Both the position numbers and the translations under genes were made by a program. From positions 1,612,001-1,676,000 of the forward strand of contig NZ_CP123907.1 of assembly GCF_033783015.1 (NCBI RefSeq): a stretch of DNA of 64,000 nt. The letters are read 5' to 3'. Under the pieces are notes generated by a model. It was not told the origin of the DNA and made no database searches. It saw only the letters and a list, made by a program, of their open reading frames with translations. The stretch's first letter is position 1. The number at the start of each line of letters is the position of its first letter. Positions 36,474-45,392 of the stretch are shown here, piece after piece. This DNA is from Corynebacterium sp. 21KM1197 (GTDB taxonomy: Bacteria; Actinomycetota; Actinomycetes; Mycobacteriales; Mycobacteriaceae).

Positions 36474-37876
36474 ACACTTCCCTGCTAACGAGGCTCGTTA
36501 TTGATCTACACAAGGCCAGCCTCCGTTCCCACGCCGGGGTATGGCTGATCCACGCCCTGGCGATTCTCTCCCTCACCGTGAGCGCCACCGTGGCCTTCCT
36601 CGTGGCCGGAGGAACCTGGATGTTCTGGCAGCACACGCAGCACCCCGAGGAGGCCACCGCGATTGTGCGCGAGGAACTGGATCTTAGTAACTGGCTCGTC
36701 TTGGTGCTCTTTGCCTGCGCTTTTATCCTGCCCGCGCTCTTCAATCTCATCACCCAGGCCGCCGTGCTCGGGGCCTCGGGGCGCGAGCGCCGCCTGGCTA
36801 CTCTCCGCTTGCTCGGGCTCTCCGCCCGGGACATCACCCGCATGTCCGTGCTGGAAACCGGGTTCCAGGCGCTGGTGGGAATCGCCCTGGGCCTGGCTCT
36901 GAGCTTCCTGAGCGCGCCATTATTTACCGGCCTGAGTTTTCAGCAGCGCCCCATCGCCCTCCACGAGATTCTGCTCCCGTGGTGGGGATACCTCGCGGTA
37001 TCCGCGCTGCTGCTCCTCCTCGCCCTTGGCGCGGCCTTCATGGGCATGCAGCGCGTGCGGGTCACCCCGCTGGGCGTGGCCCGCCAGGAAATGCCCGCGG
37101 CGATGAAGCGCTGGCGCCTCATCATCTTTCTCATCGTGCTGGCCCTCACCGTCCTGGTATTGAATAACCTGGACGTGGCCTCCCAGGATCTCAACGTCAT
37201 GCTCAGCGCCCTCGCGTTTCTGTTTGTCCTGCTCCTATGCGTGAATCTCGTTTCCCCCTATATTCTCCAAGCGCTTGGCAAAGCGCTGGCGCTCCTCCCC
37301 GGCACCGCTCATCTGGTGGCGTGCAGGCGCATATCTAGTAATGCTCGGGTGGCCTGGAAGCGCAGTTCCGCCATCGCGTTCTTTGGTTTTCTGGCGGGAT
37401 ACCTCATCATCTCTCCCCTGGTGGAGGATGAATTGACGCGGGTCTACCGCGAGGACCCCCGGATCAACCTCCTTTTTAGCGACATCAGCACCGGCGCGAT
37501 CCTCACCCTCTGCTTTGGCTTCCTCATCACCAGCACCTCCGTATTTCTGACCCAGGCCAGTGAGGTCTTTGAGACGGCCTCGCTTTCCCGCGCCCTGCAC
37601 CTCATGGGGGTGCGGCGCGGCTTCCTCTCCCGGGTAAGCCTCACGGAGATCATGCTGCCGGTGGTGGTGCTCGGAATCTTCTACTTCTGCTGTGGGGCTG
37701 GCCTGGGAAACATCATGCTGACCATGTCCGAATACGCCAATATGCCGGCGAGAATCGGGTATTCTTTCTGTTTCCTGCTGGCGGGCTGGGCGGTCACGTT
37801 CCTCGCCGTCATCGCCACCGAGCCGCTGCGCCGGCGGGTGCTCGCCGCCCAGACTCAGACGCGAAAGAACGATTAG
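36470..37876 (+). CDS. FtsX-like ABC transporter permease
   Basis: A 468-residue permease with about eight to ten hydrophobic segments, including two FtsX domains, one at about residues 80-190 (ALFNLITQAAVLGASGRERRLATLRLLG) and one in the C-terminal third (SLSRALHLMGVRRGF). No large extracytoplasmic domain is visible. With the ATPase it forms an exporter or a sensor complex, like BceAB, and the divergent two-component system suggests response to a cell-envelope agent. It shares a four-base overlap with the ATPase gene. Confidence 0.9.
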   Translation: MNTSLLTRLVIDLHKASLRSHAGVWLIHALAILSLTVSATVAFLVAGGTWMFWQHTQHPEEATAIVREELDLSNWLVLVLFACAFILPALFNLITQAAVLGASGRERRLATLRLLGLSARDITRMSVLETGFQALVGIALGLALSFLSAPLFTGLSFQQRPIALHEILLPWWGYLAVSALLLLLALGAAFMGMQRVRVTPLGVARQEMPAAMKRWRLIIFLIVLALTVLVLNNLDVASQDLNVMLSALAFLFVLLLCVNLVSPYILQALGKALALLPGTAHLVACRRISSNARVAWKRSSAIAFFGFLAGYLIISPLVEDELTRVYREDPRINLLFSDISTGAILTLCFGFLITSTSVFLTQASEVFETASLSRALHLMGVRRGFLSRVSLTEIMLPVVVLGIFYFCCGAGLGNIMLTMSEYANMPARIGYSFCFLLAGWAVTFLAVIATEPLRRRVLAAQTQTRKND

Positions 37877-37960
37877 CCTCACCCGGCAAATACGGTGGCT
37901 TTGGTGGTTCCGGTGGTTTTCTGCTTCTGCGAGCGCGAAAACCACTTACCATGCAATGCG

Positions 37961-38009
37961 TAAAGCCTCCCCGCACCCGTGCGTTCATACACGGCGAAGG
38001 GAGGCTTTA
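37961..38009 (-). terminator. Hairpin after the small secreted protein gene
   Basis: The arms TAAAGCCTCCC and GGGAGGCTTTA are 11 bases each and perfectly complementary, about 17 bases after the gene's stop codon on the minus strand. There is no long T run on the minus side, so termination efficiency is uncertain, and it may serve both strands because the permease gene ends on the other side. Confidence 0.55.
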
Positions 38010-38025
38010 TGCGATCGCGGGAAAA

Positions 38026-38268
38026 TTAGCCCACGAAGCGAGCAACGGTGTCCGCGATGGTCTTAACGACCTTAGCGAAGATGTCCACGCCCTTCTCGGC
38101 GTTAGCCAGACGCTGCTCATCGGTGGTCTGGGTAGCCACAACGTCCTGCTGGCCGGTGGCCGGACGATCCTGGCCCACCACGGTCTCGGCGGTGGCCGGA
38201 GCGATAGCGGCGGTGGCAGCGATGGCAACGGTGGCGGCGGAGATAGCAAACTTGCGCTTCAGGTTCAT
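38026..38268 (-). CDS. Small secreted protein (80 aa), related to the one at 13296-13553
   Basis: An 80-residue protein with a Sec signal peptide (MNLKRKFAISAATVAIAATA, cleavage likely after APATA). The mature chain of about 53 residues has a Gln/Thr/Asp linker and then RLANAEKGVDIFAKVVKTIA, an amphipathic helix, ending VARFVG. The RL-NA-KGVD segment is shared with the other small protein. AAAGGA lies six bases before the ATG at 38268. Function unknown; both could be small surface or secreted peptides. Confidence 0.78.
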   Translation of the reverse strand: MNLKRKFAISAATVAIAATAAIAPATAETVVGQDRPATGQQDVVATQTTDEQRLANAEKGVDIFAKVVKTIADTVARFVG

Positions 38269-38696
38269 GGAGAGTCCTTTCTCAAGAGGTTCAACAAGCG
38301 TGTGACCACAACCTCTATGGCGTGGCCCACCATGCGCGGATAAGAATAACCGAACTTCAGCGGAAGCAAAAGGGTTGCGCGGGCGGGCACTGCACCGAAT
38401 GGGAGAACCACGCGGGGTCAAGGTACGAATGGCCCCACCCGCTTTTACTATCGACGCCCCCGTGGTTCCGGTATGCACAAGCCCGCACGGCGGCAGCAAC
38501 GAGGGTAATGACCACGCAATTCCCGCTTTATCGTCTGACGTCTGGCGCTGGGGAAGCCTGCCACGGCAACCGGAAGAAGCGCCTAGAGGTAAATGACCCA
38601 TAAAAACAAAAATGAGATTGATAACATATTTTCCAGAGGAGCACCCAGGGGCCCGATACAGGCAAAACCAGTGCGAAACTAGTGTGAAACCAGCAA
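38269..38696. other. Intergenic region between small secreted protein and tRNA-Val
   Basis: About 430 bases without a convincing gene; short frames exist but have no ribosome site or homology sign. The part next to 38268 should hold the promoter of the small secreted protein gene. GC drops near 38600 (aaaaacaaaaatgagattgataacatattttcc). I see no operator or repeat. Confidence 0.4.
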
Positions 38697-38734
38697 AGCA
38701 AAAGGGCGGCTCCCTTTTCCGGGAAACCGCCCTT
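38697..38734 (-). terminator. Terminator of tRNA-Val
   Basis: On the minus strand, AAGGGCGG pairs with CCGCCCTT, with an internal GGGAAA/TTTCCC-type extension, and the stem runs into TTTTGC. It lies just past the 3' end of tRNA-Val and is a good intrinsic terminator. Confidence 0.85.
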
Positions 38735-38753
38735 GAACTGGTATTTTATCCAG

Positions 38754-38826
38754 TGCGTCCTGACGGGCTCGAACCGCCGACCTGCTGGGTGTAAACCAGC
38801 TGCTCTCCCAACTGAGCTAAAGACGC
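38754..38826 (-). tRNA. tRNA-Val (UAC anticodon)
   Basis: Cloverleaf on the minus strand: acceptor GCGTCTT pairs with AGGACGC, the D arm is TAGCTCAGT...AGAGC, the anticodon loop TTTACAC has anticodon TAC, and the T arm has GGTTCGAGCC. The discriminator base is A. CCA is not encoded directly after it. Confidence 0.93.
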
Positions 38827-38898
38827 AGAACCTGAGTATCGCATGCAGAACCGCATATCACGGCGCTCAGGCAACTCGAATGAGTATAGCACAGTCGT

Positions 38899-39330
38899 TT
38901 ACTTACGCGTAGAACCGCGCTGCACCAGGCACGATCCCTGCCATTGCCCCAGGCGCTCCGCCTTTGTTTGCACCAGCCCGGACAGTTGAGCAGATTCCGC
39001 GATCAGTCCCGGCTCCACGGTGCCGGGACGACCCGCGCCCGGGGTGAGCAGCCACACGCGCCCGTTATCGGAGAGCGGACGCACCGCGTCCACCAGGCCG
39101 TCCACGAGGTCACCATCCTCTTCGCGCCACCACAGCAGCACCACGTCGCAGATCTCATCGGTGTCCTCGTCCAGCAGCGCGTCCCCCAGGAAATCCTCGA
39201 TGGATTCGGAGATGGCGCTATCGCAATCCTCGTCCCAGCCCACTTCCTGAACAACGGTGCCCTGCTGAATGCCAAGGCGCTGAGCATAGTCCTGGACGTC
39301 TTTGTTCATAACGTCCGGAGCGTCCACCAC
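38899..39330 (-). CDS. DUF3052 family protein
   Basis: A 143-residue protein of the actinobacterial DUF3052 family. It has [23 protein letters not shown] near the start and [27 protein letters not shown] in the middle, then [14 protein letters not shown]. It is acidic and soluble. It lies divergent from aceE, the same arrangement as the Rv2239c neighbour of mycobacterial aceE. Function unknown. A second in-frame ATG (MNKDV) is seven codons in. Confidence 0.9.
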   Translation of the reverse strand: MVDAPDVMNKDVQDYAQRLGIQQGTVVQEVGWDEDCDSAISESIEDFLGDALLDEDTDEICDVVLLWWREEDGDLVDGLVDAVRPLSDNGRVWLLTPGAGRPGTVEPGLIAESAQLSGLVQTKAERLGQWQGSCLVQRGSTRK

Positions 39331-39594
39331 TGTGATATTCCTCCCGTTCCTGTTCCCCGGTGGTGCCGCCGCTCACGGGGTGAGGGGCGCGTCGCCGGGC
39401 ACAATCTACTTCTTTGCAAGCAGGATACAGGCTTCGACCGATTTTCTCCCTATTTTCAGCCCCGTCCCCATGCGGCACGCGCCACGGCTTATCACTACAC
39501 TTTATTAAGGTGTGCGTGGCCATTCACATGCGAGGGAACCCCGAGCGTGAAGCCCCGCCTGTATATAGACCTGAACAACCCAGGAGGTTTACCT

Positions 39595-42333
39595 ATGGCT
39601 GAGGGCAATCTCAGCGGAAATCCGACGGAGGACACCAACTTCGCCCTCATCCGCGATGGCGTGGCGTCCTACCTGAATGACTCCGATCCTGAGGAGACCC
39701 GCGAGTGGATGGATTCCCTCGACGGACTGCTGGATAGCTCCAGCCCCGACCGCGCGCGGTACCTCATGCTCCGCCTCCTGGAGCGGGCGTCGGCAAAGCG
39801 CGTTCAGCTCCCCCCGCTGCTGTCCACGGATTTTGTGAACACCATCCCCACCTCCTCCGAGCCGGACTTCCCCGGCGACGAGGAAATTGAGAAGCGTTAC
39901 CGGCGCTGGATCCGCTGGAACGCCGCCATCATGGTGCACCGCGCGCAGCGCCCGGAGATCGGCGTGGGCGGCCACATTTCCACCTACGCCGGTGCCGCCC
40001 CGCTCTACGAGGTGGGCTTTAACCACTTCTTCCGCGGTAAGGATCACCCCGGCGGCGGTGACCAGGTGTTCTTCCAGGGACACGCCTCCCCCGGCATGTA
40101 CGCCCGCGCCTTCCTGGAGGGCCGCCTCAGCGAGGATGATCTCGATGGCTTCCGCCAGGAGGTTTCCCGCGAGCAGGGCGGCCTGCCCAGTTACCCGCAC
40201 CCGCACGGAATGAAGGACTTTTGGGAGTTCCCCACCGTGTCGATGGGTCTGGGCCCGATGGACGCGATCTACCAGGCTCGATTCAACCGCTACCTGCATA
40301 ACCGAGGCATCAAGGACACCTCGCAGCAGCACGTATGGGCCTTCCTCGGCGACGGCGAGATGGACGAGCCGGAGTCCCGTGGCCTCTTGCAGCAGGCAGC
40401 CCTGAACAATCTGGACAACCTGACGTTCGTGGTGAACTGCAACTTGCAGCGCCTCGACGGCCCCGTGCGCGGCAATACCCAGATCATTCAGGAGCTGGAA
40501 TCCTTCTTCCGTGGCGCCGGTTGGTCCGTCATCAAGGTCGTGTGGGGCCGCGAGTGGGACGAACTGCTGGAAAAGGATAAAGACGGCGCGCTCGTGGAGA
40601 TCATGAACAACACGCCGGACGGTGATTACCAGACGTTCAAGGCGAACGACGGCGCGTACGTGCGCGAGCACTTCTTTGGCCGCGATCCGCGCACCCTCAA
40701 GCTCGTCGAGGACATGACGGACGATCAGATCTGGGCCCTGCGCCGCGGTGGTCACGATTACCGCAAGATCTACGCCGCCTACAAGCGCGCCCTGGAGACC
40801 AAAGATCGCCCCACCGTGATCCTGGCCCACACCATCAAGGGCTACGGGCTGGGCCACAACTTCGAGGGCCGCAACGCCACCCACCAGATGAAGAAGCTCA
40901 CGCTGGATGACCTCAAGCTCTTCCGAGATAAGCAGGGCATTCCCATCTCCGATGAGGAATTGGAGAAGGATCCCAAGCTGCCCCCGTACTTCCACCCCGG
41001 CGAGGATTCCCCGGAGATCAAGTACATGAAGGAGCGCCGCCGCGAACTCGGCGGCTACCTCCCGGAGCGCCGCGAGTCCTACGAGCCCCTTGCGGTTCCA
41101 CCGATTGATAAGTTGCGCTCGGTGCGTAAGGGCTCCGGCAAGCAGGCCGTGGCCACCACGATGGCCCTGGTCCGCACCTTCAAGGAACTCATGCGGGATA
41201 AGGGACTCAAGGATCGCCTGGTGCCCATCATTCCCGATGAGGCCCGCACCTTTGGCATGGATTCCTGGTTCCCCACCATGAAGATCTACAACCCGCACGG
41301 GCAGAACTACGTGCCGGTGGATCATGACCTCATGCTCTCCTACCGCGAGGCTACCGACGGCCACATTCTGCACGAGGGCATTAATGAGGCGGGTTCCATG
41401 GCCTCCTTCATCGCGGCCGGTACCAGTTACGCCACCCAGGGCGTGGCCATGATCCCGCTGTACATCTTCTACTCGATGTTCGGCTTCCAGCGCACCGGCG
41501 ATTCCATATGGGCCGCCGCGGATCAGATGGCCCGCGGCTTCCTCCTCGGCGCCACCGCCGGGCGCACCACGCTCACCGGCGAGGGCCTGCAACACATGGA
41601 CGGCCACTCCCAGATCCTGGCCTCCACCAACCCCGGCGTGATCTCCTACGATCCCGCCTTTGCCTACGAGGTCGCGCACCTGGTGCGCGAGGGCATCGAC
41701 CGCATGTACGGCCCCGGCCGTGGCGAGGACGTGATCTACTACCTCACCATCTACAACGAGCCGATCCCGCAGCCCGCCGAGCCGGAGAACCTAGATGTGG
41801 AGGGCCTGCACAAGGGCGTGTACCTTTACGATCGCGGCAACAAGGGCTCGCTGGACGCCTCCATCCTGGCCTCCGGTGTGGGCATGCAGGCCGCCCTGAA
41901 GGCGCAGGAGATCCTGGCCGAGGACTTTGACGTCAAGGCCTCCATCTTCTCCGTGACCTCCTGGGTGGAGTTGGCCCGCGACGGCGCCAAGATCAACAAG
42001 GAGACCCTGCGCCACCCCGCGGGCGATCACCCTGAGCCCTTTGCCACCAAGCAGCTCAAGCAGGGTTCCGGGCCGTACGTGGCGGTGTCCGACTTTGCCA
42101 CGGACTTGCAGGAGCAGATCCGCGCCTACGTGCCCGGCGAGTACCTCGTCTTGGGTGCCGATGGCTTTGGCTTCTCCGATACCCGCCCTGCCGCCCGCCG
42201 TCACTTCAACATTGACGCGGAATCCGTGGTGGTGGCCGTGCTCATCGGCCTGGCCCGCGAGGGGAAGATTGACATGCAGGTGGCTGCCGACGCCGCCGAG
42301 CGCTTCCACCTGGACGATCCCACGCGCGCGTAA
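39595..42333 (+). CDS. aceE: Pyruvate dehydrogenase E1 component
   Basis: The homodimeric, TPP-dependent E1 of 912 residues, decarboxylating pyruvate and acetylating the lipoyl arm of E2. The TPP motif [12 protein letters not shown]...[18 protein letters not shown] is at about residues 255-290. The start at 39595 follows AGGAGGT and gives [10 protein letters not shown]; the much longer in-frame reading from 38944 runs through DUF3052 antisense and is not real. Monocistronic. Its E2 partner needs LipA/LipB, encoded at 4.3-6.2 kb. Confidence 0.97.
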   Translation: MAEGNLSGNPTEDTNFALIRDGVASYLNDSDPEETREWMDSLDGLLDSSSPDRARYLMLRLLERASAKRVQLPPLLSTDFVNTIPTSSEPDFPGDEEIEKRYRRWIRWNAAIMVHRAQRPEIGVGGHISTYAGAAPLYEVGFNHFFRGKDHPGGGDQVFFQGHASPGMYARAFLEGRLSEDDLDGFRQEVSREQGGLPSYPHPHGMKDFWEFPTVSMGLGPMDAIYQARFNRYLHNRGIKDTSQQHVWAFLGDGEMDEPESRGLLQQAALNNLDNLTFVVNCNLQRLDGPVRGNTQIIQELESFFRGAGWSVIKVVWGREWDELLEKDKDGALVEIMNNTPDGDYQTFKANDGAYVREHFFGRDPRTLKLVEDMTDDQIWALRRGGHDYRKIYAAYKRALETKDRPTVILAHTIKGYGLGHNFEGRNATHQMKKLTLDDLKLFRDKQGIPISDEELEKDPKLPPYFHPGEDSPEIKYMKERRRELGGYLPERRESYEPLAVPPIDKLRSVRKGSGKQAVATTMALVRTFKELMRDKGLKDRLVPIIPDEARTFGMDSWFPTMKIYNPHGQNYVPVDHDLMLSYREATDGHILHEGINEAGSMASFIAAGTSYATQGVAMIPLYIFYSMFGFQRTGDSIWAAADQMARGFLLGATAGRTTLTGEGLQHMDGHSQILASTNPGVISYDPAFAYEVAHLVREGIDRMYGPGRGEDVIYYLTIYNEPIPQPAEPENLDVEGLHKGVYLYDRGNKGSLDASILASGVGMQAALKAQEILAEDFDVKASIFSVTSWVELARDGAKINKETLRHPAGDHPEPFATKQLKQGSGPYVAVSDFATDLQEQIRAYVPGEYLVLGADGFGFSDTRPAARRHFNIDAESVVVAVLIGLAREGKIDMQVAADAAERFHLDDPTRA

Positions 42334-42352
42334 TATCCGCGTGACGCCCAGG

Positions 42353-42388
42353 TAGCGGGGAGACTCTTTAAGTAGAGTCTCCCCGCTA
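42353..42388 (+). terminator. Hairpin terminator after aceE
   Basis: The arms TAGCGGGGAGACTCT and AGAGTCTCCCCGCTA are 15 bases each and perfectly complementary with a six-base loop, 20 bases after the aceE stop. The stem is followed by TACTTAT rather than a T run. It lies 14 bases before the ACP start, so it could also be an attenuating structure between the genes. Confidence 0.75.
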
Positions 42389-42401
42389 TACTTATGGAGA
42401 T

Positions 42402-42701
42402 ATGGGAAACCTTGCTGACCAATTAGCGGCCAAGTTCGGGGCGGAAACGCAGGAAAAGGAAAAACCCGAGGGCACCCTGGCGCGGCTGGCCCTCATCGTA
42501 GCCGAGGCAACCGGCCGCGATGTTCAGGAGATCCAACCCCACACCCGGCTGCGCGACGATACCGGGGCCACCTCCCTCGATCTCGTGGAGATCACCGTTA
42601 AAACGGAAGAGGCCTTTGGGGTGAGGTTAGAGGGGCATACCGTGGCGGATTTTGACACCGTGGGGGACGTGGTCCAGTTCCTCGATAGCGCCGCCCGGTA
42701 A
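42402..42701 (+). CDS. Acyl carrier protein
   Basis: A 99-residue acyl carrier-type protein. The phosphopantetheine site is Ser in DTGATSLDLVEI (an ATSLD variant of DSLD). N-terminal Lys/Glu-rich extension of about 20 residues precedes the ACP fold, which ends TVGDVVQFLDSAAR. It lies next to aceE and before a small membrane protein with a two-base gap. It could supply octanoyl-ACP to LipB or act in another acyl pathway; the type I FAS of corynebacteria has its own carrier. Confidence 0.88.
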   Translation: MGNLADQLAAKFGAETQEKEKPEGTLARLALIVAEATGRDVQEIQPHTRLRDDTGATSLDLVEITVKTEEAFGVRLEGHTVADFDTVGDVVQFLDSAAR

Positions 42702-42703
42702 CG

Positions 42704-43141
42704 ATGTTTGGTTATACCCCGGAGTACATCGACGAAGAACTCGATTACATGCGGCAGGGCCCCATCACCAGGACAAAGCAGCGCACTTATATCATCGCCG
42801 TGTGGTCCGGGTGGGGTGGCGGCCACAATTACTTCCTCGGCCAGCACGTTCGCGGGCTCGCCCGTAGCGTCCTCCTCATGCTCACCCTCGATGCCGCTTT
42901 TCGGCTCCAATCGGTGTGGCTCACGCTCCTGTACCTCGCGGTGATCGTGGTGCTGGCCTTTCTGAGCATTTTCTTTGTGGCCAAAAGCGATCCCGATTCC
43001 CACCCCTACCACACCAAAACGGATCCGTTTTTCTATGCCTGGGTGGCATTATTCATCTGGAACGTGCTCTGGGGCTGGAACTATTGGAAAGTTCCCACAA
43101 AGCCGCGCCCTAAAGAAATAGACGAATCTAACGGTGAGTAA
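42704..43141 (+). CDS. Small membrane protein, TM2-like
   Basis: A 145-residue protein with about three hydrophobic segments. The sequence YIIAVWSGWGGGHNYFLGQHVRGLARSVLLM resembles a TM2 domain (Gly-Gly-His-Asn/Phe-x-Gly). A basic N-terminus and a charged C-terminus face the cytoplasm. It starts two bases after the ACP stop, so they are probably cotranscribed. Function unknown. Confidence 0.75.
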   Translation: MFGYTPEYIDEELDYMRQGPITRTKQRTYIIAVWSGWGGGHNYFLGQHVRGLARSVLLMLTLDAAFRLQSVWLTLLYLAVIVVLAFLSIFFVAKSDPDSHPYHTKTDPFFYAWVALFIWNVLWGWNYWKVPTKPRPKEIDESNGE

Positions 43142-43180
43142 TCCCCCTGCCGCCCCACGCAGTAGAGCACAATGGAGCGT

Positions 43181-44026
43181 ATGACTGCCCATATTTCCTA
43201 CCTCTCCGACATGGACGGCGTGCTCATCAAGGAGGGAGAGATGATCCCCGGCGCGGATCGCTTCCTCCGGGCCCTCTATGACCATGACATCAACTTCATG
43301 GTGCTCACCAATAACTCGATCCACACCCCGCGCGATCTCTCCGCGCGGCTGCGCAACACCGGCCTGGATATTCCCGCCGAGCGCATTTGGACCTCCGCCA
43401 CGGCCACCGCGCACTTCTTGAAGAGCCAGGAGGAGGAAAGCACCGCCTACGTGATCGGGGAATCCGGGCTGACCACCGGGCTGCACGAGGCCGGGTGGAT
43501 TCTCACGGACAACGATCCCGAGTTTGTGGTGCTGGGCGAGACGCGCACGTATTCCTTTGAGGCGATCACCACGGCGATCAACCTGATTCTGGGCGGCGCG
43601 CGCTTCATCTGCACCAATCCCGATGTCACCGGCCCCGCCCCTCAAGGCCTGCTCCCGGCGGCGGGTTCCGTGGCCGCGCTGATCACGGCGGCCACCGGGC
43701 AGGAGCCCTATTACGTGGGCAAACCCAACCCCGTAATGATGCGTTCGGCGCTCAACACCATCGGTGCCCACTCCGAGCGCACGGTGATGATCGGGGATCG
43801 CATGGACACGGATATGCGCTCCGGATTGGAGGCCGGCATGCGCACGATCCTGGTGCTCTCCGGGATCTCCGATGACGCGGAGATTAACCGCTACCCCTAC
43901 CGCCCCACCAGGGTGCTGGATTCCGTGGCGGATCTGGCGGAGTGCTGGGACGATCCCTTTGGGGACGGCAGCTTTTATTCCTCCTCGGAGGGTTCCTCCA
44001 CCGAGGCATCGAAGCCCTCGGCCTGA
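43181..44026 (+). CDS. HAD-IIA family hydrolase (NagD-like)
   Basis: A 281-residue HAD phosphatase of subclass IIA. Motif I is YLSDMDGVLIKEG, motif II is VLTNNS, and motif III/IV is VGKPNPVMM...IGDRMDTDM. This is the NagD/AraL type, with activity on nucleotide or sugar phosphates. Start: ATG at 43181 with AATGGAG before it; an in-frame ATG at 43172 is an alternative. Its 3' end overlaps a convergent gene by 52 bases. Confidence 0.92.
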   Translation: MTAHISYLSDMDGVLIKEGEMIPGADRFLRALYDHDINFMVLTNNSIHTPRDLSARLRNTGLDIPAERIWTSATATAHFLKSQEEESTAYVIGESGLTTGLHEAGWILTDNDPEFVVLGETRTYSFEAITTAINLILGGARFICTNPDVTGPAPQGLLPAAGSVAALITAATGQEPYYVGKPNPVMMRSALNTIGAHSERTVMIGDRMDTDMRSGLEAGMRTILVLSGISDDAEINRYPYRPTRVLDSVADLAECWDDPFGDGSFYSSSEGSSTEASKPSA

Positions 44027-44325
44027 GCCAGAACCGCCAGGGCGCGCTCAAAGCACGCGAACTCCTCCCGGGTGGCGGTGAGCGGTTCGCGGCAGCACAG
44101 GGCACCCCAGGCATCGTGGTGCCACCGGGTGTACCAGTGAGCCTCCAGGGGATCGGTACCCGGCAGCGCGGCCAGGGGCTGGCTGCGCAGGCATTCCACC
44201 ATGAGGGCCTCCACCCGGGGCCGCAGGGCCCTGGGCATGCCCTCGATGGCAAGAACGCCGTAGCAAACCTCCGTGGAGCCCTCTGCCAAGGACTCCACCG
44301 GGGGATCAAGCAAAAGTGTGGTCAT
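43975..44325 (-). CDS. Hypothetical protein, 116 aa, overlapping HAD gene end
   Basis: A 116-residue acidic protein starting MTTLLLDPPVESLAEG; it has ALEAHW/HDAWGALCC segments and an acidic tail. GAAGGAACCC precedes the ATG at 44325. Its last 52 bases overlap the convergent HAD gene. I do not recognise a family; an enzyme role is not visible. Codon use is like the neighbours. Confidence 0.6.
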   Translation of the reverse strand: MTTLLLDPPVESLAEGSTEVCYGVLAIEGMPRALRPRVEALMVECLRSQPLAALPGTDPLEAHWYTRWHHDAWGALCCREPLTATREEFACFERALAVLAQAEGFDASVEEPSEEE

Positions 44326-44458
44326 TGTGTGGGTTCCTTCGGCACAATCCATGCCGCCCATGTGGGCGGCACCAGACGAGTTTCGTCTTCCCCAACGATC
44401 TCGCGGTGGCTTTCTACCATTCACATTGACGCTGCGTTCGAGTTTCCACCGGATAGCA

Positions 44459-44489
44459 ATAAAGCGGCAACTCTCAAGTGCCGCTTTAT
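44459..44489 (-). terminator. Terminator of the serine hydrolase gene
   Basis: The arms ATAAAGCGGCA and TGCCGCTTTAT are 11 bases each, with a nine-base loop; on the minus strand the stem ends in TTTATTGC, 30 bases after the end of the serine hydrolase gene. Confidence 0.7.
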
Positions 44490-44518
44490 CCCCCGATTAT
44501 TCAAGTTCTAGTTCAGGC

Positions 44519-45346
44519 TTATCCCGTCACGGCGGCCCATACCCGATCGTTCGTCTCCGCCCAGCGCTCCGCCGCCCAGGGGCCAAAGTCCCGGTCAGTG
44601 AGCGCCACCATCGCGCAGTTGTGCTCCGGGGCCACCCATAGGTACGTGCCGGTCATGCCAAAGTGCCCCACCACGTCTCCCGGCATGGACTCCCCCACCC
44701 AGTGCGGCCGCTTTTCCCCATGAATCTCAAAGCCCAGGCCCCAGGAGCATGGTTTATGCATTCCATAGCCGGGAACTATTCCCCGCAGCTCGGGGAACTG
44801 CGGGGAGAACGCCTCGCGCACCGTCTGCGGGTGCAGGAGCGTCGGGGAGAGAAGTTCGCGGGCAAAGAGCAGGAGATCGGCGGCCGTCGATACTCCGCCG
44901 TGCCCAGCCGAGCCCTCCAGGAAGGTGGACTCCATGCCCAGCGGCGCGCACACTCCCTCGCGCAGGTACTCCGGGAAGGGAATCTCGGTGAGGTCCGTCA
45001 GGGCGTCGGCAAGCAATTCGTAGCCCGCCGAGGAATAAATCCTGCGCTGCCCCACCGGCTTGACCTGCTCGCGAGAATCAAAGGCCACCCCGGAGGCGTG
45101 CGCGAGCAGATGGCGCACCGTGGACCCGGGCGGGCCCATCGGGTCGTCGAGGCCCACCGCCCCCTCCTCCACGGCTAGCAGTGCGGCATAGGCGGAAAGC
45201 AGCTTGGTCACGCTGGCCAGGGGAAACGAGCGGTGCATATCCCCCACCGCGTGCTCTCGGCCCCCGGTGAGCACGGCGGCGGCCACGTGATCGGCCGGCC
45301 AATCCTGGGTTTCCTGGAGTACCTGGTGCAGCGCGGGAGCAGTCAT
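44519..45346 (-). CDS. Beta-lactamase-type serine hydrolase
   Basis: A 275-residue class C beta-lactamase/penicillin-binding-like hydrolase. The nucleophile motif is SVTK in FPLASVTKLLSAY, the Tyr motif is YSSAGYELL, and the third motif is near VGHFGMTGT. There is no clear signal peptide at the start, so it may be cytoplasmic, an esterase or peptidase rather than an antibiotic-destroying enzyme. Start: ATG at 45346; the in-frame ATG at 45355 is an alternative. Confidence 0.88.
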   Translation of the reverse strand: MTAPALHQVLQETQDWPADHVAAAVLTGGREHAVGDMHRSFPLASVTKLLSAYAALLAVEEGAVGLDDPMGPPGSTVRHLLAHASGVAFDSREQVKPVGQRRIYSSAGYELLADALTDLTEIPFPEYLREGVCAPLGMESTFLEGSAGHGGVSTAADLLLFARELLSPTLLHPQTVREAFSPQFPELRGIVPGYGMHKPCSWGLGFEIHGEKRPHWVGESMPGDVVGHFGMTGTYLWVAPEHNCAMVALTDRDFGPWAAERWAETNDRVWAAVTG

Positions 45347-45392
45347 GCCCCACATGCTACCCGCGCGACCTTAAGCCACGATCGGCCCGCAA

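Noticed and set aside
39505..39535. GlxR/CRP-like site TGTGCGTGGCCATTCACA before aceE
   Set aside because: The half sites TGTG and TCACA are present but the spacing is longer than in the 16-bp GlxR consensus.
39589..41679. A 696-residue minus-strand reading frame opposite aceE
   Set aside because: It is the mirror of a high-GC coding gene with strong third-position bias; it is rich in Gly/His/Val/Arg with no domain and no ribosome site.
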